Source: Streptomyces armeniacus (lineage in GTDB: Bacteria; Actinomycetota; Actinomycetes; Streptomycetales; Streptomycetaceae). From it: DNA of 64,000 nt. The notes below the pieces were generated by a model. The model did no database searches and had not been told where the DNA came from. It worked only from the letters and a program-made list of their open reading frames with translations. Numbering within the stretch: the first letter of the stretch is position 1; each line of letters starts with the position of its first letter. The stretch is taken from the NCBI RefSeq assembly GCF_003355155.1, contig NZ_CP031320.1, forward strand, positions 496,001 to 560,000, written 5' to 3'. Positions 36,338 to 45,376 of this stretch are shown here, one piece after another. The position numbers were made by a program, and so were the translations under genes.

Positions 36338-38874
36338 GCCCCGCCGTCCCCCTCGGCGCCCGCGCTCTCGTCGCTGTCGGAGGCTCCGCCCGCGGACCCG
36401 GCGGACTCGGGTTCGCGTTCCAGCAGATCCGTCTCCACGACGGGCAGTTGCGTGTCGCGCGGCACCCGGAACGTCTTGATCTCGTGCGCGCCGAAGGCGC
36501 TCTCGATCACCCGCCCCCCGTACGCGGGCAGCGCGATCCGCGCCGTCGTCGGCTCACCCGCCGACTCGTACGCGCGCACCACCAGGTCCCCGGCGCCGTC
36601 CTCGTCGCCCTTCAGCACGGTGACGAGGACGCTGCCGCCGCCGTCGTCCGCGTGCGCGGCCCGCTGCGCCAACGGCCCCTCGTGGAACGTCTCCAGGAGC
36701 GCGAACGGCGGCTGGTTCAGCTCCGCCGCACGGCGCGCCAGCCCTGCCGTACGCCCCTGCTCCCCCTCGTGCGGGAGCAGCAGCAGCCGGAAGTCCTGGC
36801 GGCCCTGGTCGAGGTAGTCGTAGACGCCGTCGGGGTCGAGTTGCTTCGGCTCGTGCCAGGCGTACGCGGGGCTGCGCAGCGCGGTGACGCCGATCTCGCC
36901 GCCGGTCACGTCGTGCCCGTACTTGCCGTCGTTGGCCACCGCCAGCCCGGCGCGCCGCCCGCCGGGCAGGGTGCCGGTGACGTCGACCCAGCCCTGCGCG
37001 GGCTCCTCGGTGCCGTCGGGGGTGCGCTCCAGATGCCCGTACGGGATCTCGTGCGTGGCGGTGACGTCCGTGAGCGCCGTGGGGAAGCGGAGCTTGAGCA
37101 GCTTCAGCTGCTCGTGCCAGTCGACGGTCGTCCGCACCTCGACCTGCCGGGAGCCGGCGGACAGCAGGAGTTCCTCGGTGAGCGTGGACCGCTCGTAGGT
37201 GCTCTCGACGCGCACCGCGACCCGTACGGGGCCGTGTTCGGTGACGCGCACCCTGCGGCACCGGAAGACTCCGGCGACCCGGTCGTAGGCGCGGACGCGG
37301 TGGCCCCAGGTGTCGGACTGGTCGTCGATGACGACGGCGTGCGGCGCGGGGTCGGGCGGGAGGAGTTCGGCGCCGGCGTCCTTGTCGTACAGGGAGCCGA
37401 GCCAGCCGGTGCGCGGGTCGACGGTGAGCCGCAGGTGCTCGTTCTCCAGCGTGTGTCCGGCGCTCGTCTCCGTCACCGAGACGGGGCCCGAGTCCGCCGC
37501 GGGCGCGGCGCCGGACTCCAGGTGGTAGACGCGGTGGCCGAGCGGCGGCACGGCGGCGCGGAACGCGACCCGCCCGCGGCTGCCGTTCATCGTGGCCTCC
37601 GAACGGACCTGCTGCAGCGGCACCGCCTCTCCCTCGTCGTCGGTGAGCCGGGAGACGGCCGCGCGGCCGAACTCGGCCTCGACGTCCGTGTGCAGCTCCC
37701 ACGGGTGCGGGTTGAACACCACCAGCGGCACCGTGTCCTCGCGCAGCGGGATGTCGATACGGCGGGCGACGGCCTGCACCGAGCGGTTGAACACGTCGGC
37801 GGCCAGCGAGCGGGCGCGGCCGTAGTCGTCGCGGGCGTCGTCGTACGCGGAACGGATGGAGGTGCCCGCGAGGATGTCGTGGAACTGGTTGAACAGCACC
37901 AGCTTCCACGCCTCGGCGAACTCCCGGTGCGGGTAGCTCTCCCCCGCGACCGCCCCGGCGACCGCCGCCCACTTCTCGGCACGCTGGAGCTCGTTCTCGG
38001 CGCGGCGGTTCCACGCCTTGACGCCGGAGTGCGCGGAGTAGCAGCCGGGGCCGTGGTGCTGGAGTTCGCCCACGTGTACGGGGATGTCGTCGCGGTCGCG
38101 GATGCGCGCGTGGTACGCCTCCGGGTGGCTGAGCGCGAGCTTCGGCAGGCCGCCGAGCGCGTCGAGCCGCCGGACGCTGTCCAGGTTGGCGCGGGTGGGG
38201 CCGCCGCCGTGGTTGCCGACGCCGTAGAACACCATCAGCTCCGGCTGGTCCGGCGGCATGATGGCGAGCGCCTTGTCGAGGTGGCCGCCGATGTCCTGGC
38301 CGGGGCTGCAGTACTCGTGCGGCAGCCGGTACGCGAGCACACGCGAGCCGTCCGGCGCCTCCCAGTGGAAGAACTGGCCGGGCAGCGCCTGCTCGTGCGG
38401 CCCGGGGCGCAGGAAGACGTAGCCCTCCAGGCCGGACTTGCGCAGCAGCTGCGGCAGCATGGCGTTGTGCCCGAACGGGTCGAGGTTGCAGCCGATGGTG
38501 GCGGCGGCCCCGAACCGGTCGATCAGGTACCGCTGGCCGTACAGCGCCTGCCGTACGAACGACTCTCCGGACGGCACGTTGCAGTCCGGCTCGATCCACC
38601 AGCCGCCGACGATCTGCCAGCGGCCCTCGCCGACGCGCTTGCGGATGGTGTCGAACAGCTCCGGGTCGTGCCGTTCGATCCACTCCAGGTACATCACGGA
38701 GTCGCAGGTGAACACGGCGTCGGGGTACTCCTCCAGGCGGTCGGCCGCGGACCGGAACGTGGCGCGCACCTCCTGCAGCCCCTCCGGCCAGCGCCACAGC
38801 CAGACGGGGTCTATGTGGGCGTTGCCGACGAGGTGCAGGGTGCGGCCGCGCGAGCTGGGGTTCTGGCTGGTCAT
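36334..38874 (-). CDS. GH38 alpha-mannosidase
   Basis: An 846-aa zinc-dependent alpha-mannosidase. Zinc ligands His20 and Asp22 are in NAHIDPVWLWRW, nucleophile Asp132 is in CNLDPFGHN, and LFNQFHDILAGTSI is another conserved metal region. The C-terminal half is the usual beta-domain set. No signal peptide, so it should act on imported mannosides. GGAG lies about 8 nt before the ATG, which overlaps the SIS gene stop. With the GH2 enzyme next door the operon can remove both alpha- and beta-mannose. The C-terminus is a Ser/Glu/Gly-rich tail. Confidence 0.93.
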   Translation of the reverse strand: MTSQNPSSRGRTLHLVGNAHIDPVWLWRWPEGLQEVRATFRSAADRLEEYPDAVFTCDSVMYLEWIERHDPELFDTIRKRVGEGRWQIVGGWWIEPDCNVPSGESFVRQALYGQRYLIDRFGAAATIGCNLDPFGHNAMLPQLLRKSGLEGYVFLRPGPHEQALPGQFFHWEAPDGSRVLAYRLPHEYCSPGQDIGGHLDKALAIMPPDQPELMVFYGVGNHGGGPTRANLDSVRRLDALGGLPKLALSHPEAYHARIRDRDDIPVHVGELQHHGPGCYSAHSGVKAWNRRAENELQRAEKWAAVAGAVAGESYPHREFAEAWKLVLFNQFHDILAGTSIRSAYDDARDDYGRARSLAADVFNRSVQAVARRIDIPLREDTVPLVVFNPHPWELHTDVEAEFGRAAVSRLTDDEGEAVPLQQVRSEATMNGSRGRVAFRAAVPPLGHRVYHLESGAAPAADSGPVSVTETSAGHTLENEHLRLTVDPRTGWLGSLYDKDAGAELLPPDPAPHAVVIDDQSDTWGHRVRAYDRVAGVFRCRRVRVTEHGPVRVAVRVESTYERSTLTEELLLSAGSRQVEVRTTVDWHEQLKLLKLRFPTALTDVTATHEIPYGHLERTPDGTEEPAQGWVDVTGTLPGGRRAGLAVANDGKYGHDVTGGEIGVTALRSPAYAWHEPKQLDPDGVYDYLDQGRQDFRLLLLPHEGEQGRTAGLARRAAELNQPPFALLETFHEGPLAQRAAHADDGGGSVLVTVLKGDEDGAGDLVVRAYESAGEPTTARIALPAYGGRVIESAFGAHEIKTFRVPRDTQLPVVETDLLEREPESAGSAGGASDSDESAGAEGDGGA

Positions 38875-39584
38875 ACGGAGGTCTCCTGGCAGTCGTGCCC
38901 GGTCCCGTCGGCCCGGGGGCTGATGTCCGTCCCGTCGGTGCCGGGCGCGGTGTCGGTCGTACGGGGCGGAGCGCCGGTCGTGCCGTCGGCCGTGGCGCCG
39001 GTCGTGCCGTCGGTCGCGGCCGCCCAGGCGTCGACGCGCTCGCTGAGCAGGTGGAGCAGCAGCAGGTGCATCTCCTGGATGCGGGCGGTGGCCGTCGCGG
39101 GGACGATCACCGCGTGGTCGGCGTGCTCCGCCGCGGGCCGTCCGCCCTGCTCGCCGCCGCCGAACAGCACGGTGACCGCGCCCGCGGCGCGCGCCGCGGC
39201 GAGGCCCTGTACGACGTTGGGCGAGCGGCCCGACGTGGTGAAGCCGATGACCATGTCGCCGGGGCGGGCCAGCGCCCGCACCTGGCGGGCGAACAGCTCG
39301 TCGAAGTCGTAGTCGTTCGCGATACAGCTCACCACCGAAGGGTCGGTGGTGAGGGAGACGGCTGCCAGCGGGCGGCGCTCGCGGAGGTAGCGGCCGATCA
39401 GTTCGGCGGCGAGGTGCTGGGCGTCGGCGGCGCTGCCGCCGTTGCCGAAGGTGTAGAGGCGGCCGTCGCGCGCGTACACGTCGATGAGGTCGCGTGCCAC
39501 CCGGTCCAGCGCGGGCAGCAGCGCTCTGGTGCCTTCCGCCGCGTCGAGGTGGTCGGCGAGCTGTCGTGTGAGGGCGTCGTGCAT
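38871..39584 (-). CDS. SIS-domain sugar isomerase (GmhA/phosphoheptose isomerase-like)
   Basis: A 237-aa protein. Residues 1-190 are a single SIS domain with the GmhA signature FGNGGSAADAQHLAAELIGRY, the phosphate loop GFTTSGRSPNVV, and IQEMHLLLLHLL. The last 45 residues are a low-complexity Asp/Gly/Thr tail. GmhA isomerises sedoheptulose 7-phosphate; relatives in sugar operons act on other sugar phosphates. Here it may interconvert an aldose phosphate from the ROK kinase and a ketose phosphate. It follows the ROK gene after 79 nt and overlaps the GH38 gene by 4 nt. Confidence 0.85.
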   Translation of the reverse strand: MHDALTRQLADHLDAAEGTRALLPALDRVARDLIDVYARDGRLYTFGNGGSAADAQHLAAELIGRYLRERRPLAAVSLTTDPSVVSCIANDYDFDELFARQVRALARPGDMVIGFTTSGRSPNVVQGLAAARAAGAVTVLFGGGEQGGRPAAEHADHAVIVPATATARIQEMHLLLLHLLSERVDAWAAATDGTTGATADGTTGAPPRTTDTAPGTDGTDISPRADGTGHDCQETSV

Positions 39585-39663
39585 GGTGCTCCAGAGCGAG
39601 TGAGGGCTGTCGTCGTACGTGCTGTCGCACGGGCGCCGGTACGGGCACGGGCGCGGGCGTGCG

Positions 39664-40776
39664 TCAGGGGGCGGCCGGTTCGGGCGGCTCCGGTCCGGGC
39701 GGTGCGGTCCCCGGCACGGGCGCGGGCGTGCCGTCCGGCGCGAGCGCGGAGTCCGGGGCGAGCCGTTCCAGCGCTATGGCCGCCGCGCCGAGCACGCCCG
39801 CCCGGTCGCCGCCGGACGCCCGCACGATGCGTACGGCCCGTGCCGCCGGGCCCATGGCCTGCGCGGCGACCAGCCGCCGTACGGGCTCCAGCAGCCGGTC
39901 CCCCGCCCGGGTGACGCCGCCGCCGAGGACCACCAGCTCCGGTTCGAAGAGGTTGACGAGGGAGGTGAGGCCGTTGCCGAGCGCGTCCACAGTGTCGGCC
40001 CACACCTGCGTGGCCACCGGGTCGCCCTGCCGTGCGGCGGCGGCGACCTCGGCGGCGGTGAGGTGTTCGTACGCGGCGAGCGCGGTGGCCGTACCCCGTG
40101 CGCGTGCCGCTTCGACGGCCTCGGTGGCGCGTTCGGCGATGGCGGTGCCGGAGGCGTACGCCTCGAGGCAGCCCGTACGGCCGCAGCCCTTGCAGGGCCT
40201 GCCGTCCGAGCGGACGGTGACGTGCCCGGGCTCGCCTCCGTTGCCCGCGCCGCCGCGGAAGGTGCGGCCGTCGAGGACGAGGCCGCCGCCGATGCCGGTG
40301 GACACCGTCAGATACAGCACGTGGCGGCAGCCGCGGCCGGCGCCGAAGCGCCACTCGCCGGCGGCGCCGGCCGTGCCGTCGTTGTCCAGCACGGTCGGCA
40401 GGCCGAAGTGGTCGCGGGCGAGCCGGACGATGGGCACGTCCACCCAGCCCGGCAGGTGGGGCGGCCGGATCAGCACGCCGGCGGCGGAGTCCAGCGGGCC
40501 GCCGCAGCCGATGCCGGTGCCGAGGAGCGCGCCGGCCGCGGTCCCCGCGTCGGCCAGTGCCTTGTCGCCCAGCTCGAACAGCCGCCTGAGCGCGGCGGCC
40601 GTACCGTCCTCGACCCGGGTGGGGCAGGTGGCGAAGGACAGCGCACGGCCGTCCGCCGCCACCACCCCGGCGGCCAGCTTGGTGCCGCCGATGTCCAGGG
40701 CGAGTACGGCCTGCCCGGCCGGCGAGGGCCCGGCCTCCCCGGGCTCGGCCTCCCCAGTGGTGCGGTGGTGCGTCAT
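39664..40776 (-). CDS. ROK-family sugar kinase
   Basis: A 370-aa kinase: N-terminal ATP motif ALDIGGTKLAAGVV, catalytic aspartate in LDNDGTAGAAGEW, and the zinc cluster EPGHVTV plus CKGCGRTGCLEAYASG. There is no N-terminal helix-turn-helix, so it is a kinase and not a ROK repressor. It likely phosphorylates glucose, mannose or a related hexose released by the glycosidases. Its ATG shares a base with the permease stop (TGATG), and GGAAGGG lies close upstream. The C-terminus has a 30-residue Pro-rich tail. Confidence 0.9.
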   Translation of the reverse strand: MTHHRTTGEAEPGEAGPSPAGQAVLALDIGGTKLAAGVVAADGRALSFATCPTRVEDGTAAALRRLFELGDKALADAGTAAGALLGTGIGCGGPLDSAAGVLIRPPHLPGWVDVPIVRLARDHFGLPTVLDNDGTAGAAGEWRFGAGRGCRHVLYLTVSTGIGGGLVLDGRTFRGGAGNGGEPGHVTVRSDGRPCKGCGRTGCLEAYASGTAIAERATEAVEAARARGTATALAAYEHLTAAEVAAAARQGDPVATQVWADTVDALGNGLTSLVNLFEPELVVLGGGVTRAGDRLLEPVRRLVAAQAMGPAARAVRIVRASGGDRAGVLGAAAIALERLAPDSALAPDGTPAPVPGTAPPGPEPPEPAAP

Positions 40777-41705
40777 CAACCCTTCCGTCCTGTCGTGGCG
40801 ATACCGGAGACGAAGTACCGCTGGCCGAGGAAGAAGACGAGGATCATCGGCAGGGTGACCACGACGCTGGCCGCGCACACGATCTCCCAGCGCATCTCGC
40901 CTCCCTCCCCGAACTGGTCGAGCACCGCCTTGAGTCCGCGCGGCACGGTGTACAGATCGGGATCGCGGAGGTAGATCAGCGGCCGTACCAGGTCGGTCCA
41001 CGCCGCCTGCACCTCGAAGACGAAGGTGACGACGAGGGCGGGGCGGCACAGTGGTACGGCGATCCGCCAGAACATGGCCCAGTAGCTGGCGCCGTCCAGC
41101 CGGGCCGCCTCGAACAGCTCCCGCGGCAGCCCGAGGAAGAACTGCCGGAGCAGGAAGATGTAGAAGGCGCTGCCGAACAGGTTGGGCGCCCACAGCGGGA
41201 TCTGGCTGCTGGCCAGATGCAGCCAGTTCCAGATCAGGTACTGCGGCACCATCGTGACCACCGCGGGCAGCATCATCGTGGCGATCACCAGGCCGAACAG
41301 CGCGTTGCGGCCCGGGAATCGGAAGTACGCGAAGCCGAACGCCACCACGGAGCTGCTGATCGTCACGGCGGTCGCGGCGGCCAGCGTCACCGCGGCGCTG
41401 TTGCCCAGCCAGGTGAGCAGCTGCACCTCGTCCCAGATCCGCGTGTAGTTCTCGAACTGCCAGGTGTCCGGGATCAGTTCGTTGTCGAAGACGCGCTCGG
41501 ACGGCTTCAGCGACGCGCTGATCAGCCACAGGAACGGGTAGATGAAGATCACGGAGGCGCCGGTGAGCGCGAGCAGCCGCAGCGGCCGGCCGAGTATCCC
41601 GGGCCGCTTCCGCGCACCGTGGCGCGGCGGCCGTACGGCGGTGGTGGCGGCGTCGTCCGCGGCCTGCTCGCTGCCGCCCGGAGGGAGGGTGGTGAGGCCG
41701 GTCAT
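40776..41705 (-). CDS. Carbohydrate ABC transporter permease, MalG type
   Basis: A 309-aa inner-membrane permease with about six spans and the EAA loop EAARLDGASYWAMFWRIAVPLCRP that contacts the ATPase. It has the MalG-type start (FIYPFLWLISASLKPSERVF). It overlaps the partner permease by 4 nt. No ATPase gene is present in the operon, which in Streptomyces is usually supplied by the shared MsiK protein. Confidence 0.92.
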   Translation of the reverse strand: MTGLTTLPPGGSEQAADDAATTAVRPPRHGARKRPGILGRPLRLLALTGASVIFIYPFLWLISASLKPSERVFDNELIPDTWQFENYTRIWDEVQLLTWLGNSAAVTLAAATAVTISSSVVAFGFAYFRFPGRNALFGLVIATMMLPAVVTMVPQYLIWNWLHLASSQIPLWAPNLFGSAFYIFLLRQFFLGLPRELFEAARLDGASYWAMFWRIAVPLCRPALVVTFVFEVQAAWTDLVRPLIYLRDPDLYTVPRGLKAVLDQFGEGGEMRWEIVCAASVVVTLPMILVFFLGQRYFVSGIATTGRKG

Positions 41706-42718
41706 CGGGTGTCTCCCTCGTAGTAGACGAAGCGCTTGCTCACCTTCACCTGGATGATCGTGATGACGAGGATCACCAGGAACAGCAGCCAGGACAGCGC
41801 GGAGGCGTATCCCATGTGCATGAACTGGAACGCCTGCTGGAAGAGGTAGACGACGTAGAACAGCGCCGCCTCGTGGCTGTACGTCTGCGCGTTCGAGGTG
41901 CCGAAGAACGCGGTGTACGCCTCCGTGAACGTCTGCAGTGACGCGATCGTGTTGACGATCAGGGTGAAGAACAGGGCGCCGGAGATCTGCGGCAGCGTCA
42001 CGTGCCGGAACGCCTTCCAGCGGCTGGCGCCGTCCAGTTCGGCCGCCTCGTACAGGTCCTGCGGCACGTTGCGCAGCGCCGCCAGATAGATCACGACGGT
42101 GCCGCCGAGCGCCCACAGGGTGGTCAGCACCAGACCCGGCTTGACCCACGTGCCGTCGGTCGTCCAGCTCGGGCCGGAGACGCCGAAGAAGCCGAGCACG
42201 TTGTTGATCAGGCCCATGTTGCCGTTGAACAGCAGCAGGAACAGGATGCCGACGGCCACCGAGGGCGTCATCACCGGCAGATAGAACACCGTACGGAAGA
42301 ACCCGGCGGCCCGGCCGACCCGTAGCAGCAGCATGGCCAGTGCCAGGGCGAGCGCCATGGACAGCGGCACCCGCATCGCCGAGAACAGCAGGGTGTTCAT
42401 CAGCGACGTGGCGACCTGCGGGTCCTCGAACAGCTGCCGGTAGTTCTCCATGCCCACACCCTTGGTGGGCCCGATGCCGTCGTAGTTCGTGAACGACAGG
42501 ACGAGGCTGGCGATCATCGGGCCCGCGGTGAGGACCACGAACCCGAAGATCCAGGGCGAGATGAACAGGTAGGCGGCGCGGGTGTCGTGCCGCCGCCACG
42601 AGGCGCGCCAGCGCCGTACGCGCGCGCGGCGCTCGGCGGCGGGCGACTCCGGCGCCGGTACGGGCGTCGGTGCGGGCGTCGGTGCGGGGGCCGGCGGCGT
42701 GGCGGATCGGGTGCTCAT
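41702..42718 (-). CDS. Carbohydrate ABC transporter permease, MalF type
   Basis: A 338-aa permease with about six membrane spans (LFISPWIFGFVVLTAGPMI at the first) and the EAA loop EAAELDGASRWKAFRHVTLPQISG. The first 45 residues are a Pro/Ala-rich cytoplasmic stretch. It starts 7 nt after the binding-protein stop, with GGGAGTGA upstream, and pairs with the MalG-type protein to form the channel for the imported oligosaccharide. Confidence 0.92.
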   Translation of the reverse strand: MSTRSATPPAPAPTPAPTPVPAPESPAAERRARVRRWRASWRRHDTRAAYLFISPWIFGFVVLTAGPMIASLVLSFTNYDGIGPTKGVGMENYRQLFEDPQVATSLMNTLLFSAMRVPLSMALALALAMLLLRVGRAAGFFRTVFYLPVMTPSVAVGILFLLLFNGNMGLINNVLGFFGVSGPSWTTDGTWVKPGLVLTTLWALGGTVVIYLAALRNVPQDLYEAAELDGASRWKAFRHVTLPQISGALFFTLIVNTIASLQTFTEAYTAFFGTSNAQTYSHEAALFYVVYLFQQAFQFMHMGYASALSWLLFLVILVITIIQVKVSKRFVYYEGDTR

Positions 42719-42725
42719 GGCCGGG

Positions 42726-44087
42726 TCACTCCCTCTCCGTGTTGCCGCGGTCCAGCGCGCTCTGGGCGCGCCGCTGTCCCTCGTCCAGCGCCTCCCGCGG
42801 GCTCGCGTCGCCGGACAGCACGCTGTTGACGGCGCTCTGCCACGCCTTGCGGAACTCGGTGCCGGCGGCGTTGGCGGGCACGCTGAACGCGTTCTCCTGC
42901 GCCGCGTACAGCTGGCGGCTGGCGTCGTCGAACGCGGCATTGCCGGTCGGCTTCCAGACCTCTTGCCGTATCCGCCGGTCGGCCACCTCGTTGCCGGTGA
43001 AGTCCCCGATGTACGGCGACCCGTCGGCGCGGATGTCCTCGGCCTTCGCCTTGGCGGCGGCCACCCACGTGTCGGGCGAGGTCATCTCCGTGATGAACCG
43101 GCAGGCCTTCTCCGGGTGCGGGCTGCCCTTGGGGATGACGAAGCTGTACCCGGACACGTAGTTGAGCGGCTTGCCCTTCCGGTCCGTGAACGGCTTCGCG
43201 CGCAGCCCGGTGTCCGGCGACACGTCGCCCAGCACGCTGAGGTACCAGTCCTCCATCGGGTACGCGCCGACCTGCTTGCGCACGAACGGGTTCTCCGCGC
43301 CGAACTGGTCGAACGAGTCCCGCAGCGCCTTGAACCCGCCCCAGCCGCCCTGCGCCTCGATCAGCCCGGCGGTGTACTCGAGCGCCTCGACGACCTCGGG
43401 GGTGTCCAGCTTCGCCGTACGGCCGTCCTCGCTGATCAGCGAGCCGCCGTTGGCCCGCACCCACAGCGGGAAGAACTCGGGGATCTTGGGGTCGAAGCCG
43501 ATACGGGTGAACTTGCCGTCCTTGTGCCCGTCCAGGTCGGTGGCCAGCTTCCGCAGCGACTTCCAGTCGGAGGTGTCGACGTCGGACACCTCGTGCCCGT
43601 TCGCCTTCAGCACGTCCTCGTTGAGCAGCAGCGAGCGGTTGTCGTACGAGTCGGGGAGCCCGTAGACGACGCCGTCCAGCGACGCCTCGTCGATCGCGCC
43701 CTCGCGGTACTGCCCCAGGTCGACCTTCCGGTCCTCGAGGCAGTCGGTGAGCGGGACCACGGCGCCGCGCGCCGCGTAACCGCCGATGAGGGTGCGGTCC
43801 ATGCGCACCACGTCGGGCGGCTCGCCGGCGGCCACGGCGGACAGGAACTGCTGCTCGTCGAAGGCGCCTTCGTTGATCTCGATGTCCGTGGAGCCGAGCG
43901 CCTTCTGCGTCTCCTCGACCCGGACCGTGGCGAGCGCGTCGCCCGCGCCGAAGCCCATGGTGGTGATCGAGTCCGAGGTCCCGGCGAGTCCCACGCCACC
44001 GCACGCGGTGGCGGGCAGCAGCCCGGCCGCGGCGAGGAGCACGGCGACGGCACGGCGTCGCCGCCGGGGGGATGGTGGTGCCGCCAT
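42726..44087 (-). CDS. Carbohydrate ABC transporter substrate-binding lipoprotein
   Basis: A 453-aa family 1 extracellular solute-binding protein. A signal peptide with an Arg-rich start (SPRRRRRAVAVLLAAAGLLPATAC) ends in a lipobox-like cysteine near residue 29, so it should be anchored to the outer face of the membrane. It continues with FDEQQFLSAVAAGEPPDVVRMDRTLIGGYA as in sugar-binding proteins. GGGAGAG precedes the ATG. It is the first gene of the long operon, 110 nt downstream of a LacI-type palindrome. The ligand is unknown; the enzymes suggest a mannose-containing oligosaccharide. Confidence 0.92.
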   Translation of the reverse strand: MAAPPSPRRRRRAVAVLLAAAGLLPATACGGVGLAGTSDSITTMGFGAGDALATVRVEETQKALGSTDIEINEGAFDEQQFLSAVAAGEPPDVVRMDRTLIGGYAARGAVVPLTDCLEDRKVDLGQYREGAIDEASLDGVVYGLPDSYDNRSLLLNEDVLKANGHEVSDVDTSDWKSLRKLATDLDGHKDGKFTRIGFDPKIPEFFPLWVRANGGSLISEDGRTAKLDTPEVVEALEYTAGLIEAQGGWGGFKALRDSFDQFGAENPFVRKQVGAYPMEDWYLSVLGDVSPDTGLRAKPFTDRKGKPLNYVSGYSFVIPKGSPHPEKACRFITEMTSPDTWVAAAKAKAEDIRADGSPYIGDFTGNEVADRRIRQEVWKPTGNAAFDDASRQLYAAQENAFSVPANAAGTEFRKAWQSAVNSVLSGDASPREALDEGQRRAQSALDRGNTERE

Positions 44088-44191
44088 GAGCTCTCCCTTG
44101 AGTGGTGGCCGACACGGTGGGGTGGAGCGGAACGGGGACGGCGTACGGCCGGACATACGGCGCCGCCACGGGCGCCGTGAGCGGTTTCCGG

Positions 44192-44231
44192 CCATGTGGC
44201 ATCGTTCCCACATGAGAACGTAGCCACATGG
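44192..44231. promoter_or_regulatory. LacI-type operator before the transporter/glycosidase operon
   Basis: TGGCATCGTTCCCA-CA-TGAGAACGTAGCCA at 44197-44226 is an imperfect palindrome, extended outward by CCATG/CATGG. The left half is almost identical to the halves at 49416 and 51480. It sits about 110 nt before the binding-protein start. It is the weakest of the three sites (11 of 14 paired positions). Confidence 0.7.
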
Positions 44232-44419
44232 GTGTGGGCCGTCAAGGGATGGGGGCGCATCCACCTCACCCGGCGCCCGGGGCCTGACCGTTTGGGACGA
44301 GAGCAACCACAGCAAGCCCGTCCGGCGATTGAGGACGGCCCTCGGCCACCGCGCGGGCGCGCCGCACCGCGGTGAGACGGGGCAGCCCGGCCCCGGGAGT
44401 TACGACGAGCCGGTACGGG
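44232..44419. other. Noncoding gap between operator and LysR gene end, with dispersed repeat copy B
   Basis: The 332-nt stretch between the binding-protein start and the LysR stop contains no gene. It holds the operator at 44192 and a single left arm of the dispersed repeat (AAGCCCGTCCGGCGATTGAG then GACGGCC) at 44314-44340 with no matching right arm. The remainder shows nothing recognisable. Confidence 0.7.
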
Positions 44420-45283
44420 TCAGAGCCGCGTGGCCGTACGGACCAGCCCGGCAAGGGCGAGCGAGCGGCTGTGCGCGGGCCACGCGATGTGCGTGACGAC
44501 CGGCGGTGCGTCGGCCAGCGGTACGGCGGCGTGCTCGGCCCACAGCCAGGCGCGGGCGGAGTCGGGGAACACGGCGACCGTACGCCCGAGGGCGATCAGC
44601 TGGGCCAGCTGCGTCTGGTCGTGGATCTCGGGCCCCGGACCGGGCGGGAACACACCGTGGCGGGACCAGCGGGCGAGCGGAAGACCTGGAATGTCGCCGA
44701 CTTCGGCCAGGGACAGCGTCCTGCGCGCGGCGAGCGGGTGCCCGGCGGGCAGGACGGCGATCTGCCCCTCGGTCAGCAGTTCCTCGCTGTCGAACCCGGC
44801 GAGGGAGTTGAACGGCTTGTGCATGAGCGCCACATCGGCGCGGCCGTCGCGCAGCATCTCCTCCTGCTCACACGTGCCGCTCGGCAGCACCTCGACCTCG
44901 GCGGCGCCGGGCTCGGCCGCGTAGGCGTCGAGGAGCTTCTGCAGCAGCTCGTGGGACGCGGCCGCCTTCACCGCCAGCACCAGGCGGTGGGGAGAGCCGC
45001 CCGGACGGTCGGCGCCGCCCGCGCGACGCGTACGGCGGGCGGCGGCGGTGGCCGCGTCGAGTGCCGCGCGGCCCTCGTGCAGCAGGACCTCTCCGGCGCC
45101 GGTCAGGGAGACGCCGCGGCGGTTGCGCGTCAGCAGGGTGACGCCGAGGCGGCGTTCGAGCTGCTGAATCGCCCGGGACAGCGGCGGCTGCGCCATGCCG
45201 ACGCGCTCGGCGGCGCGGCCGAAGTGCAGTTCCTCGGCAACGGCCAGGAAGTACCTCAACTCGCGGGTCTCCAAGGCGTCCAT
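44420..45283 (-). CDS. LysR-family transcriptional regulator
   Basis: A 287-aa regulator. The N-terminal helix-turn-helix reads ELRYFLAVAEELHFGRAAERVGMAQPPLSRAIQQLERRLG. The C-terminal part is a periplasmic-binding-like effector domain. ATG 45283 was chosen because MDALETRELRYF is the usual LysR start; the ribosome site is weak. It diverges from an SDR gene with a perfect palindrome between them, so it probably controls that gene and itself. Confidence 0.9.
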   Translation of the reverse strand: MDALETRELRYFLAVAEELHFGRAAERVGMAQPPLSRAIQQLERRLGVTLLTRNRRGVSLTGAGEVLLHEGRAALDAATAAARRTRRAGGADRPGGSPHRLVLAVKAAASHELLQKLLDAYAAEPGAAEVEVLPSGTCEQEEMLRDGRADVALMHKPFNSLAGFDSEELLTEGQIAVLPAGHPLAARRTLSLAEVGDIPGLPLARWSRHGVFPPGPGPEIHDQTQLAQLIALGRTVAVFPDSARAWLWAEHAAVPLADAPPVVTHIAWPAHSRSLALAGLVRTATRL

Positions 45284-45301
45284 GGCCGCCAGCGTACCCC
45301 G

Positions 45302-45322
45302 GTGATACCTGCCGGGTATCAC
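45302..45322. promoter_or_regulatory. Palindrome between LysR and SDR genes
   Basis: GTGATACC-TGCCG-GGTATCAC is a perfect 8-5-8 inverted repeat, 19 nt before the LysR start and 55 nt before the SDR start. Its size and the ATAC-GTAT arrangement fit a LysR-type binding site. Confidence 0.65.
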
Positions 45323-45376
45323 AGCGCACCGTATCGGTGTTGGCCGCGCCGCTCACCCGCGAGTGAGCATCACGGC

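Noticed and set aside
39664..40776. ROK repressor
   Set aside because: It has kinase and zinc motifs but no N-terminal helix-turn-helix.
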